Shown: positions 10,929 through 21,866 of the stretch, piece by piece
How positions within the stretch are numbered: position 1 is the first letter of the stretch
How the letters are laid out: every line of letters begins with the position of its first letter
Assembly: GCA_037447655.1 (NCBI GenBank)
Contig: JBBHKE010001854.1
Span: 1-45,061 of the forward strand
Length of the DNA: 45,061 nt
Source of the DNA: Zygnema cylindricum
Lineage: Eukaryota > Streptophyta > Zygnematophyceae > Zygnematales > Zygnemataceae
Direction: 5' to 3'
The notes under the pieces: generated by a model
Databases searched by the model: none
What the model was told of the DNA's origin: nothing
The model's input: the letters and a program-made list of their open reading frames with translations, nothing else
Translations under genes and position numbers: made by a program

Positions 10929-11453
10929 CTACTCATTGGTTTTTGGTTTAAGAAGAAGCTCCTCAAGCTCCTCTTCTAGTTCGGCTACGTCATCTTCTTT
11001 CTCGTCATGACTTCGAGTCAGAAAAGATTTTTTCTTTCCTCCATTTTTTGAAGAACCTTGTCCATCTTTTAGTCGCACATCTGCGAGCTTCACACAATCT
11101 GCCATATAATGTTCCGATTTCTTGCAGAAGTGACATAATCCACCTCGAGGAGCTCCTCTCCCTTGTCGATCAAATCTCCCACCTCCTTGTCCTTTTCCTC
11201 CAAAGTTTTGATAAGGATCCTTTCCTTTTTCCACATCACGCTTTTGCCAATCAGATCGTTCAGCCAATGCTTTAACACTCGGACTTCCTCTCCTAAGTTC
11301 TATGGTACTCTCTTTCAGTAAAATCATCCTCACAGTATCATCCCAATTCCAATTGATATCACCTAGATCCTGCAACCGATTAATAATAATCTCATACTCT
11401 TTAGGTAATTTCATTTTCAATGTATTTACTCTTTGTCTGTGGTCTGGAAATTG
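10929..11453 (-). pseudogene. copia gag, 5'-truncated, with CCHC zinc knuckle
   Basis: Gag-like sequence reads out of the LTR: DHRQRVNTLKMKLPKEYEII resembles the middle of the plant copia gag (UBN2) domain, so the N-terminal half is gone. A Gly/Arg-rich linker and a CCHC zinc knuckle follow (CHFCKKSEHYMADC, pattern C-x2-C-x4-H-x4-C), then an acidic tail EKEDDVAELEEELEELLL. It ends at UAG (10929-10931). The same frame then continues into protease, so a single stop separates gag from pol. In the family, gag packages element RNA into cytoplasmic particles. The longer ORF beginning at 11489 starts inside the LTR and its first dozen residues are not gag. Confidence 0.85.
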
Positions 11454-12350
11454 TGTGGTCTCCATTAACCCACAGAAAAAGCAGCCCATGGAAAGCCTCT
11501 ATGATAATATTTGACCCTTTCACTTTCCCACTTAATAAGTGCCGCCCAGGCACACAAATATTGTGACCACCATCACCCATGTGAGGACAAGACCCCCTTG
11601 AGTCAAATGCAAAAAGAATCACTGAATTTTCTCCCCTGAGCAGTAAGTTATTGCTGGCCAAAGATGGCCAATAAATACAAAAGGTCACTTGGAGAGAGGC
11701 GCCTCAAACACGCTAAGTCCTTTAACTCCTACTCACAACTACTAACTACTCTACCCTCGGCCAATCAAAAGGGTGTATAGTACAAGAAGGTACAATGGCC
11801 GATTGTACTTCTTGTACAACCATTGTACAACATGGCCTTCTGATTAACACTTGTCAACATGGGAGCCATCGTTCCTCCTCCCATCCTTTTCGGCGTCCAA
11901 TGAAATGGCACCACGTGGCACAGCACGCCGCTATGTTCGAAAGCCGCCAAAGATTCATTCGGGTTTGGCGGGGGTGACGATGCCAGTCCGATCATGTATT
12001 TTACACGGTTAGATTCGCGTCCGCGAGCGTCGTTTGCCTAAATATATCGTTTCGTCAAATTTGGTATGTTTTAATAAAAGTGGCGTTTTGCGTAACACTT
12101 TAAATACATAGGAAACTCATTACGTGTATCTTTTTGCTAACGCCTTACTGGTTAAGGCGTATGTCTATGTAATATTATCTAGACCCAAATTCAAATCTCG
12201 TTTAGTGCATCATTTTGGCAATATATCAATATGTTTGTCTGTCTGTCTGTTTCTTTCTATCTATGGCGGCAGCCATGGTGACTCTCTCTCTCACTCTCTT
12301 CACTCTAGAGTCTAAATTAACAAGTGAATATTAATTGCTTATTTTCAACA
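11454..12350 (-). repeat. Right (5') LTR of the copia element
   Basis: This is the partner of 6787-7685, with the same TG...CA ends and the same internal landmarks. Visible differences from the left copy indicate that the insertion is not recent. The interior adjoining this LTR lacks a recognisable primer binding site, because gag-coding sequence begins immediately. Confidence 0.9.
12136..12209 (+). other. tRNA-like / SINE-like module inside the right LTR
   Basis: This is the counterpart of 7469-7542, with box A-like TGGTTAAGGCG and a box B-like AAATTCAAATCTC that is closer to the GTTCAAATC consensus than the left copy. Presence in both LTRs shows it was in the LTR before insertion. Confidence 0.4.
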
Positions 12351-13827
12351 ATTTTTTTTGCCAAAGGTTTGTTGTTTCAACTATTAGACGACCCATATTT
12401 TAAGCAAGCTGTGAAGAGACCGTGGAAATAGGGTCCTTTTACAAGTTACCTCACATGAATACCATGAGAAATCGCCTTCTGTCTGAGACGAAAACAAGGA
12501 TCACTAGCGATTTTAGCAAGATACTTGGAGACCATTAAATTCACTTGTGCCTTTTTCACATCAGACGGTTGGACGGCCGTTGATGATACGCCTCCCCTGA
12601 ACAGTTAAGCTATCACCCCCAAAGGTGACATGTTTGTCACGGGACTAGACACTCGAGGGAAAATCAAGGATGGTGAATATGTTTGTCAAGTGTTAGAGAA
12701 AGGAGTTTTTCCGGTGGGGGTCAAGCATGTGGTACAAGTTGTGACATATTTTGCTCTGTGAACAAGGCTGCCGCCTCGATGCTCATAAAAAAATATCCTT
12801 CTTTCAAGTGGAGGCCATGCGTTGCCCACGTATTGGACATAATGTTGGAGGATAGGGGCAAATTATAATTTATTTCAACACGTGTCCGAGAGGCGAAGGA
12901 GGTGTTGAAATTTATCATGAATCATCACTTGATTGCAGCCTTGTTCCACAAAATATCCAAACTTAGGCTTTTAAAACATAGAGAGACCAAGTTTGCTTCA
13001 ATTTTTATCATGCTACACACGTTTTTACAGGTGAAGGATAGCTTAGAGATCTTGATGTTTGATGATTCTTACAAACAGTGGTTATTGAAGTCTACGTACA
13101 AGTTAGAGGGTGTGAAGATTAATGGCTTTAGCCCGAACTCAGAGTTTTGAACGAGAGTGATTGAGGCTGTGACATTTTCATAACCTGAAGTGCGGTTGAT
13201 CCTCGAGTGCGACAAAGGTAGCCCAAACGTGGGGAAGGTTTATCATGGTTTTACACTATTGGGGAGTTTTTAGTGAAGTTATCTAGCAATAGAGGTGCGT
13301 GAAATTACGAAGGCCTGCAGATTGTGGAGGAGCTGAAGGTGTCTTTCATCGCCAGATGGGAGATGGCACATAGCCCTATATATGTTGTCGGCTTTGTACT
13401 CGATCCCGAGTACCAAAGTGATGAGCATGGTCAACTTTCAAATGTGAAAATAATGGAAGGTTTCCAAATAATGCTTCATAAGATGTTACCTAATGTGGCG
13501 TACCAGGCTGTGGCCTACTCCGACTTCTCTAAGTACAAAGGTTTTGAGGGCATATTTGGGAGTGAGGTGACAAAGACTTGTGCTAAGCAGATGTCAGGGT
13601 TGAAGTGGTGGCAGCAGTTATGGGTTGTCACCCCTATCATACAAAAAGAAGCAATTAGGATCCTTGCACAATGCACAGTTGCCAGCTCATGTGAGAGGAA
13701 TTGGTCAACCTATGACCATATTCACTATAAGAAAAGGAACAGGTTGATTGCTAAGAGAGCCAATGATTTTGTTTGGGTTTTTAGCAATCTCAGATTATTA
13801 CAAGACACCAAGGATGTTAGTTACTAA
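12351..13827 (+). pseudogene. hAT transposase, DUF659 and dimerisation (hATC) part (broken)
   Basis: The coding trace resumes right after the copia LTR: FFAKGLLFQLLDDPYFKQA, then FFTSDGWTAVDD (DUF659 core with the first catalytic Asp), then in another frame NKAAASMLIKKYPSFKWRPC and VAHVLDIMLEDRGK. The C-terminal hATC dimerisation domain is the best preserved part (about 13600-13810): KWWQQLW, ASSCERNWSTYDHIHYKKRN with the catalytic Glu, then ANDFVWVFSNLRLL. Several frameshifts and stops (near 12442, 12866, 13150) prove it is dead. Together with the BED finger at 6382 it forms one transposase gene interrupted by the copia element. The open piece at 13324-13827 begins at GTG and is only a fragment. 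Confidence 0.85.
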
Positions 13828-14669
13828 GAGGAAATGGTAGCATGGGAGGAAGAGAAAGGGGAGGTAGGGGAAGAGGGGTTTGATGAATACATGTTTGACA
13901 TATATTTGGAGTAATGAGAGATAGGGGAGATGTATATATTCACAGCTTGCAATGAGTTGACATATTTTTAATGTGAAAATCAAACCATATCCCTCTGATT
14001 AATACAACGTTTGTTTTTTTTTTGCTGCAATGCGAACTTGTCATTTTTTATTGTGGACATGGTTTTTTATATCGTTGATATTTTTTAACATAGCCATGTT
14101 GTACGAACAACAAGGCACTCTGGTCGAAAAAATTTAAAAAATTATATCACATCTCGTTGTGTTGCTATGCTGCCATACTGCGTTGCTCTGATATCGCAGC
14201 TACGGTGGATGAACATGGCAACCTTAGGAGTTGCTTTATTCTACCCTCAACCCACTAAGTCATTGTAACCCTGTTACAAGCCACCATGCAGTTTGGTCGC
14301 TAGTTCAGCGACGAGGTAGTCTGGTCGCTGGTTTGTTGCACGTTTCATTTTTTTATGGTTTTCAATATTTAAATATTTAAATATGAAAAGTATGAAAAAA
14401 TACGAATTTTACCTACGAATTGTAAAAGTTTGAAATTGTTTTATGCGCACTTTACGTAGTATTCGTTAGTTTACTCCGTGCGTTTTATGCGCATAAGACA
14501 TCTATGATTCAATCGTACAAAGCACATAAATCGCTATTTAATATAAATAAGTTTATTACTGTAGGAAACAAATAGTGTTGCCGTAACAACACTCGTCGAC
14601 GCCGTTATCTGATACGTTTTTTGTACTTCTGTACGGAATACTATGCAATTCTAGTACAAATCGATACAT
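13828..14669. other. 3' flank of the hAT relic; gene-free
   Basis: It follows the last hATC codons with an acidic tail remnant (EEMVAWEEEKGEVGEEG-like) and then AT-rich DNA. I could not identify a hAT terminal inverted repeat or an 8-bp target duplication. No other gene is visible. Confidence 0.5.
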
Positions 14670-15175
14670 TACACCGTGAATCGTAATTAGAGTAGAGAAA
14701 TTGTAAAAAAATGAAAAATAATAATTAGAGTTACTAACTCTATTTGGGGTAATCAACCCTTTTCAAACAAAAAATACCTTACTTTATCAATAACTTTAAT
14801 TTGGGTGGAAATTTGGGCGCTGAATATTTCTATTGTAAACGAGGTATAGTACATAACTTGACAAACCGTACAGGTTCACGTCATTATGACGTTTGCACTC
14901 CGCGGTTTGTTAAAACACATTTACATGACAACAGTCTGTATTAAATCATTATTTGTATTTTTTTACTTAATAAAGTGCAATTTTTCATGGTCAGACACCA
15001 GCCGTATGCCACACTATTTAAAACGACACTGTATTAGAGTTATTAACGCTCATTCAAAAAATACCTTAAATACTGTAAAAAATAATTTAGAATAATGCAC
15101 TTTGTTTACGGTGATAGATTCAACATTTGGGGTGATGGAATTAGCGTACATAACTTTAATTACGATTCGCGGTGT
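14670..15175. mobile_element. MITE (506 bp), TACACCGTGAATCG family
   Basis: It begins TACACCGTGAATCGTAATTA and ends ...TAATTACGATTCGCGGTGTA. The right 290 bp match 1-281 directly, including TGACGTTTGCACT and the CACACTATTTAAAACGACAC core. It has no coding capacity. Confidence 0.8.
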
Positions 15176-15539
15176 ACATTCGTACATTTGTTATGAATTT
15201 GAGCAATTAACACTCATAAAACCGTACTTATGCCAGCTTAGAGGAGAAAAGTAGAAAGCAGTATTCTCAATTTTATTATAAGGTCAAGGGTCGTGATTTA
15301 GTGGCGCCGACATAGTGTTATTAACAATTTAACACTAATAGCGATTCGCGATGTCTTTAACTGTGCGGTAGCGTTGTACCTTTCCTGTTTACGGCTTTAC
15401 CTTTAAAATTTTGTCGTCCGTTTGTTGGTTTAATTCACAACTGAAATCGCCAAACGTCGCGTTGATGATGTTATATATGACATCATATACCTGAAAACTA
15501 GAGTAGTTCTACGCACAGTGTACCCGCATTACTTTGCAC
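15176..15539. other. Gene-free spacer with a fragment of MITE terminus
   Basis: A single terminus-like sequence, ACACTAATAGCGATTCGCGATGT (about 15331-15353), without a clear partner suggests a truncated family member. Nothing else is recognised. Confidence 0.45.
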
Positions 15540-16044
15540 CATAGTTCAAAAGTAGGTGAATGTAGGCCCATACAATATGCCCATTGTATGTAAAACATAC
15601 AATATGACCTTAAGACCCATATTGTATTGGTCGCAAAATGAAAAAAAATAGTAACATGGTTGAGTTGCACATTGATCGATAGAGAATTAAACACCATGTC
15701 TAAATTTTGAAAAACATTCGGACAAAAAAAAATTCTGTGAGTTTTGAGGTGTTTTTTATTTAAACCGTCAGATTTGGACGATTGGACAGTCGCTGATAAA
15801 AGTAACGATCTAAGAAGATCACACGAAAAGCCCATAACACAACTCATCCTACGCCGTGTCAGTTCGCTGACAAATTTCGTCCAGCGGCGTGCGCTGTACT
15901 ATGATCATACGTCAGATTCGTACTTTCGTACAAGAGTGTGCACAAACGCACACACATACAGTATGCCTACTCTACGCGAGTTTTGTGCCAAGTTTTGTGC
16001 GCCTACCAAAGGCCTACCATAAAAATGCCTACTTTTGAACTATG
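15540..16044. mobile_element. hAT-type MITE (505 bp), CATAGTTCAAAAGTAGG family
   Basis: The ends CATAGTTCAAAAGTAGG and CCTACTTTTGAACTATG are perfect 17-bp inverted repeats. The interior contains the block ACGATCTAAGAAGATCACA, which also occurs (twice, inverted) in the related element at 17346-18306. The outer 8-mers CTTTGCAC and CTTTCATA match only partly, so the target duplication is eroded. Confidence 0.85.
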
Positions 16045-16677
16045 CTTTCATATCGTATGGTTACATACTTACATTTCATTTATTGAATTCGCACGAAATA
16101 TACATATTTAAAACCCCTGCTTTTAAATTACGGTATGCTCTTGAAAGGTTACTTGGAGTAGTGTAGACTCCCTTGTCGTTTTGTACTTCAGGGTATCCTG
16201 GTCTTTCAGTCCTTAAAAATCAGATAGGTGAGGTACAGCGGAACCGCGGTCCCTGTTTCCTGGTGTACGGAACACACAAGAATCCAAAAAATAATAACGG
16301 TAAAATTCCGTGCGAAACAGTCAACAATAATCATCATACAAAAAGTCAATTTGTCACGCATGCGAATTTGACGGGTTTTATAATCAGCAGCTTTTGTACT
16401 TTTGGAAGCGTGTCAATCGTGCCAGAATGTACATATATTTGTCGATTTAAAAGGACAAGATTTCTGACATCATGATGCAGCCGTGTGATTTGCTGCAATA
16501 TACATGCGTAGCTGTTCCCTACCGGTATTTTTTACTTTTCTGCGACGATATAAATATCTTGTACTTCCCCTGCTTGCGTGTACAGGAACAGATCGGATAT
16601 GGTACATAAGATCGTGCTGAACACCTCTTGTCGCTATTATAGTGAATAATTATTGTTAACGCTTTACTATGATCAAC
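16045..16677. other. Gene-free spacer
   Basis: No domain is recognised in the short ORFs (for example 16173-16475). AT-rich. Confidence 0.5.
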
Positions 16678-17298
16678 TACACCGCGAATCGTAATTAGAG
16701 TAATGAAAAAATTAGAGTAAAAAAACAAAAAAAAAACAATTAGAGTAATGAACTCTAATTTATGTGATTGAACTTTTTCACAGTCGAAGTTTACTCTAAT
16801 TTATTTAAGGATTCTATATTGGGTTATGTCGGCAATAAATATCCGCGCTGAAATTATAAACACTAAATTACGTGGGTGTACAAAATCTGTCAGTCCGTAT
16901 AGTTTTGACGTCATTATGACGCTAGTATTATTTGTCGCGCTGAATGTCAGTTAATGTTCACACTGACGACGATGCTGTCGACGGACGAGAGTTATGCGAA
17001 CGGCTTTTTTTCGATGTGATTGATTTTTCGCTTAGTCCGATTTCACGTGCGAGCGCGATTGTATTAAATCATTATTTGTACTTTTCTACTTAAAAAAGTA
17101 CAGTTTTGCACGGTCGAATTTCGTCTGTACTCCACACTATTTAAAAAGAACCTATATTACAATTCTGTTACGCTAATTAAACTTACCTAAATTAGAATAA
17201 TGAAAAAATTATAATCATTTACTCTATTTGATGTCATAGAGTCGAAATTTCGAGCGACCGAATTAGAGTAATTTACTCTAATTACGATTCGCGGTGTA
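16678..17298. mobile_element. MITE (621 bp), TACACCGCGAATCG family
   Basis: It begins TACACCGCGAATCGTAATTA and ends ...TAATTACGATTCGCGGTGTA, with TIR pairing through AGAGTAAT. The right ~230 bp match 1-281 directly (GTATTAAATCATT..., TCGAAATTTCGAGCGACCG). It is longer than its relatives because of extra internal sequence between 16,800 and 17,060. Confidence 0.8.
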
Positions 17299-17345
17299 CC
17301 TTTCAAATATGCCGAATCACGTGGCAGGTAATAGGCCGGTTAAAC

Positions 17346-18306
17346 CATAGTTCAAAAGTAGGCGTTTTTTAGGCCTTTTGTAGGCCGCCGTTAGCGTAAG
17401 TTGTGTTACGGGCTTTCCATGTGATCTTCTTAGATCGCTACTTTCATCGGCGACCGTCCGACCGTCCGATCGTCCGATCGTCCGAATCTGACGATAGTCC
17501 TATCGTAAGTTGTGTTATGGGCTTTTCATGTGATCTTCTTAGATCGTTACTTTCATCAAAGACCGTCAGATCGTCCAAATCTGACGGTTTAAATAAAAAG
17601 TCGCTCAAAACTCACAGAAAAAGATTTTTTTGTCCGATTTTTTTTTCAAATTTAGACATGACGTTTAATTCTCTATCGATCCATGTGCAACTCAACCCTG
17701 TTACTATTTTATTTCATTTTGCTGCCAATACAATATGGGTCTTAAGGCCATATTGTATGTTTTGCATCATAGTTGTTCACGGCGTTTAGTGCGAACGATT
17801 TAATCGCGACGAATTATACGTAACAAACGCATTGAACCTTTTGAAAAAATCGTAAAAATCGTTAATGAATTTTCGTCCGTACTATTCCGTACATATAAAT
17901 AGAAATAAATTTCACATATACCGCAGTTTGTACCATTTTCGTACATTTTCCGTATCTTTTCGTATTAGTCCGTACATTTTTTTGTACATTTCCGTACATT
18001 TCCGTAAAATTTCTGTTCAGTTTACCGGACAGAAAGTACTACGAAGTGCAACGTATCTTTTCGTCAAATTTCGTACATATACCGTACAAAACTGTACAGC
18101 TATCGTAAAATACCGTACAGTTTCCGTGAATTAGCCGTTCAGTTTACCGGACAGAAAGTACATCGCGTTTTTTTCCGATTTATTCAAAAGTCACGAATTA
18201 TACGTTTTAATCGGAAAAAAGGAAAAAATCGCGCGATTTGAACAACTATGTTTTGCATACAATAGGCATATTGTATGGGCGTACGGTCACCTACTTTTGA
18301 ACTATG
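17346..18306. mobile_element. hAT-type MITE (outer, 961 bp including a nested MITE)
   Basis: The ends CATAGTTCAAAAGTAGG and CCTACTTTTGAACTATG are perfect inverted repeats, and the flanks carry a perfect 8-bp duplication GGTTAAAC (17338-17345 and 18307-18314). Removing the nested element leaves ~470 bp, close to its relative at 15540-16044. It contains a tandem duplication of a block ending CTTCTTAGATCGYTACTTTC and a short (CCGATCGT)n run near 17460-17485. Confidence 0.92.
17768..18250. mobile_element. Nested hAT-type MITE (483 bp), CATAGTTGTTCA family
   Basis: The 12-bp perfect inverted ends CATAGTTGTTCA / TGAACAACTATG are flanked by a perfect 8-bp duplication TTTTGCAT (17760-17767 and 18251-18258). 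The insertion interrupts the outer MITE. The interior is rich in CCGTACATTT/TTCGTACA words and carries two copies of GTTCAGTTTACCGGACAGAA (about 18015 and 18133). Non-coding. Confidence 0.92.
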
Positions 18307-18831
18307 GGTTAAACGAAAAAATGTTTTCCATAATAAATCTGAACTCGAGTCAAAAATGTACACACTTGAAATAGAGTGATTCCCTCAAATAGCGATGGGC
18401 TATGCAATTTTATGTACCTCATGCCATAATCGTCGGCACGGTTTGAAATTCGAAATGATTGGACGTTTACAAAAGCGGAAAATTGACGGACTGCTGTCAA
18501 TGGAAGTACAGTACTGTACTTATACTAGACAAATTTGTTGTCAACAAGCAATAAATATCTGGCCAGGTCACAAAAAAATGGCGAAGACGTCGACGTCGTC
18601 GTTGACGGAGAAAATCAAATATTGACTCCAGGTGGCATCTTCTACGCTGCCAGGGTGTCAGCAATGACCTCAAGTCTTCAAAATTCAAAAAAAAAGTATG
18701 TTCTTTGTCGTGGAAGCTAGGTATGGTACGCACGAAATGGCTCAAGTTACCGAATTTCCTAAGATTGTTAGTTCCTATTTTTTCTCGTAACATACTGATT
18801 TTCGCCCAGTATGCTCCGAGACTACAGAACA

Positions 18832-18900
18832 GTACAGTTCGGTTCGGCTCGTTTTAAGGTGTGGGTCAAACCGGGCTGCTCGGTTTGAACCCGGTGTTGA
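18832..18900. repeat. Left GGTTCGG-rich block
   Basis: It starts CAGTACAGTTCGGTTCGGCT and continues with CGGGCTGCTCGGTTTGAACC. It resembles, in inverted sense, the block at 21690-21866. The two may be ends or decayed termini of one element of about 3 kb, but no precise inverted repeat or target duplication could be fixed. Confidence 0.45.
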
Positions 18901-21689
18901 GGTTTAAACGCCAACCAAGCCCGTTGGATTCTACTTAGCTGCACTTTCCAAAACCCTAAAACCGTCAGAATCGCTTTAGCAACCTCAAGAAACGTTAAAA
19001 CAGGGCTCCAAAATTTATGAAATGACATTTAGTAAAATCCAGCATACTATGTTTTTATGTACAACTTATACTATTTCGTGTACCCTAACGACACCTTGTT
19101 TGAACTGCATTAGACATTTCAAAATTAATTTCTCTTGTTAGATTATTTGAACCCATTGCCATTATTTTTTTTTCTTTTTTCTTGATGAAATGAGCAAAGC
19201 CAAAAACATTTGCTAGTAATTTGATTAACATTTTGTTATGTAAACAAATGGTAGATTACAATTCAAATACAATTGTAATGTAAACCATAGTATTTTAAAA
19301 TAAAAGAGTGAAATTATCCTTTGGTTCCCATTTTTTCTCTACAATCAGAGTACGGGCATTACTAGTAGGAAACAAAACTGAGCACATTAGATGATACCCA
19401 TTTGCGAGTAAAACCTCCAATTAAAGTATATCCGGAATCGTTTGACGACTAACATTTGAAAAGTTTGACCAATTGGACATCCCGTTCGGATTTTTATAAA
19501 ACTTGTAAAAATTTTAGATAAATATATCAAACTCTTTGATATATACTGGTTGAATGTTCAATTATGCGTGGTTACGATAACTTTTGTTATAGTATGTGTT
19601 AAACTATATTTTTCCCCTTAACGCCAACTCTTTAGACCATTGGGAATCACCCCGTTATTTATACTTAATATGATAATATAAACCCTATGTTAAAAAGTTA
19701 TTTGGTTTAAAAAAAATTAAAGCTTAGTTAGTTGATTTAAAATTCGTTCTTCAGTTCAAATTAGTTTGGCATGCAAAAAGCAAACCAATCATTTGTTCAT
19801 ACAACGTGTGCCCGTAACGGCTCTTGAATATCCATTATGATTTCCTTCCACAAAATACTTTATATGATGTTAAAACGGGAGCCAAAACCGACTTTGTTGT
19901 ATATTTGTGATTGGTTGTAGGTTGACATTTGTTTTGTCTGCTATTTTATGCACAACCAAACTTATTTTTCTAGGTACAAAACGATCTCTAGTTACAAGGG
20001 GGGTGATAAGGACCAAACTTTCACAAGAAGATATGATCCTTCCTTTTCGGTTTTGGGTAGTGTGTGCACAAGAAAAATAATGATTTATGGGCGAAACAAA
20101 TGGCATCATAAAGTGTAACTTGTATACTTATGACTAAATACATACCCGTTCATAAAAATCATATTGACTATTTATACCCACGATAAAAAAAATTATACAT
20201 AATTCGATAAATTTGTAATTAATACCTCAAGTATATATAGCAGTCACATATTCATGAACATTTATACATGTGTGTGTGTGTGTGTGTGTGGACATTATGC
20301 AATTAAAAGTTACGAGAAACAATGATGGTACATACGCGACCATGGTTGAGTACAATATACTTTACACCTTCAAAAATTATTTGCTAGACTAGCTTTAAGT
20401 TAGGAAAAACTATAATTATAATTACCCAAACACCCCTACACGTATGTTTATATCAAACTCTACAATCACAAGTGTAAAATGTATGACTTCGTGTGTTTAT
20501 GTATAAACTTTTAGTATCAACAGTTTTGCTAAGAACGTCAAAATTTTATATTTGCAAAATATTTGTTGTATCTGCAAAACTATATTTATATATATATTTC
20601 ATCTTTCCAACAAGCTTCCACGTTGTAAAATATACCTCCTTCGATGATGTATAATTTTTACACATGATTTATGTCGATGGAAATACAACAAAATTTAGCG
20701 ATTGCTTGCGGTAAGGTGTTCAATAACCGGTTATTTGTTCATTGTGCATATAAAAATTACAAGATCAACATGCACATTTTTATATTTTGAACACAAAATT
20801 ACCATTGACTATAATTTCTCTCTATTTTAACTTTGTAATGTTAGTGAGTGCAACAGACGAAGTTAGTGAGTATGGAAACCCAAATGATGTTTATACGTAC
20901 TCTTGTAAGGGAAATTTGCGAACCACATTATACAACAAAATAAGTAACTTTTTATTCGTTGCATACATATCAAAATATCGACACTTTAAACCGAGTGATA
21001 AATGATAGGTATCGAAATTGCCAACTATTAGTTATGCAACCATACGATAGGAATCCCTTACCTCGATAAGATAACATATTGTAACATATTTGTGATAAAG
21101 GTCCACCTTGACCACCCCATGTTATAACATATTCGCAAAATAGTCGTGCTATAAAAGTCGCTCAATACGTAAATAGAATACCCAACACTTAAAACAAAAG
21201 CCAAAATAATTAACAAGCTTGGTACAATTTTCCGAATAAAGATAAAAATAAGTACAAGCCGAGTGATGTTACACAAATGCATAAAAATACAAGTGTTGAC
21301 CTCTCGAACAAAAAAAATCAAAATTTAGACTATGTGTATCCACTGTATAGTTAACGCACGACAATGTATATATATTGGAAATTTGATGTTTTATCGAACA
21401 CGGAGTGGTGCTTTGGCATACATACCCTAATGCATCGGTTGCGACTCTTACCCTCATGCCCGGTTTGGCATTATATTATTTCAAATTTAACTTAATCGGT
21501 TTTATGGCGACTCACTTTCCCTTGTTAATGTCAAAGAATGGTTTGGACGTACGTTAACGTGCACAATTTCCTAAAATAAAGCTAAAATACATACTAATGG
21601 TCAATATAATTTGACAATTTATCATAACAGGATTTATTCAGCTTATTCTAGCATTTTCAGGTTTCTCCAGGACTTTTGACGGTTTTACT

Positions 21690-21866
21690 GTTTGAACAGC
21701 TCGGTTCGGCAGACTACAACGGCTCGGTTTGCTTCGACAGATATTTTTGCCGGTTTCGGACCGACCGAACCGTACTGTTTGGCCCACAGCAGGAACGAAC
21801 CGAGCCGAACTGTATCAGAAGAAATGAACCTAACCGAACCAAACCGAGCCGAGTCCTACAGTACGT
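21690..21866. repeat. Right GGTTCGG/CCGAACC-rich block
   Basis: It contains GCTCGGTTCGGCAG and GGCTCGGTTTG on the plus strand, then ACCGAACCGTACTG, GAACCGAGCCGAACTG and CCGAACCAAACCGAGCCGAG. It is partly self-complementary, so it could fold on itself as well as pair with 18832-18900. Confidence 0.5.

Larger units (their letters stand above)
6787..12350 (-). mobile_element. Ty1/copia LTR retrotransposon, defective, inserted in the hAT gene
   Basis: Two direct repeats of about 0.9 kb (6787-7685 and 11454-12350) flank a minus-strand gag, protease, integrase, RT and RNase H order; integrase before RT defines copia. Read on the minus strand each LTR starts TGTTGAAAA. A purine-rich AAGGTGAG lies immediately before the 3' LTR, as expected for the polypurine tract. 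The 5' end of the interior is missing: gag homology starts directly at the 5' LTR, with no tRNA primer site. Lesions include an in-frame UAG after gag, an altered protease Asp, loss of the integrase Glu block with a frameshift, and several stops in RT/RNase H. Similarity between LTRs continues a few bases beyond TG (GAAATT), so the left end could be near 6779. No convincing 5-bp target duplication was found; T-rich flanks are ambiguous. Confidence 0.9.

Noticed and set aside
10057-11275. Plus-strand ORFs of 60-142 codons across the copia element
   Set aside because: They are antisense shadows of the gag and integrase genes.
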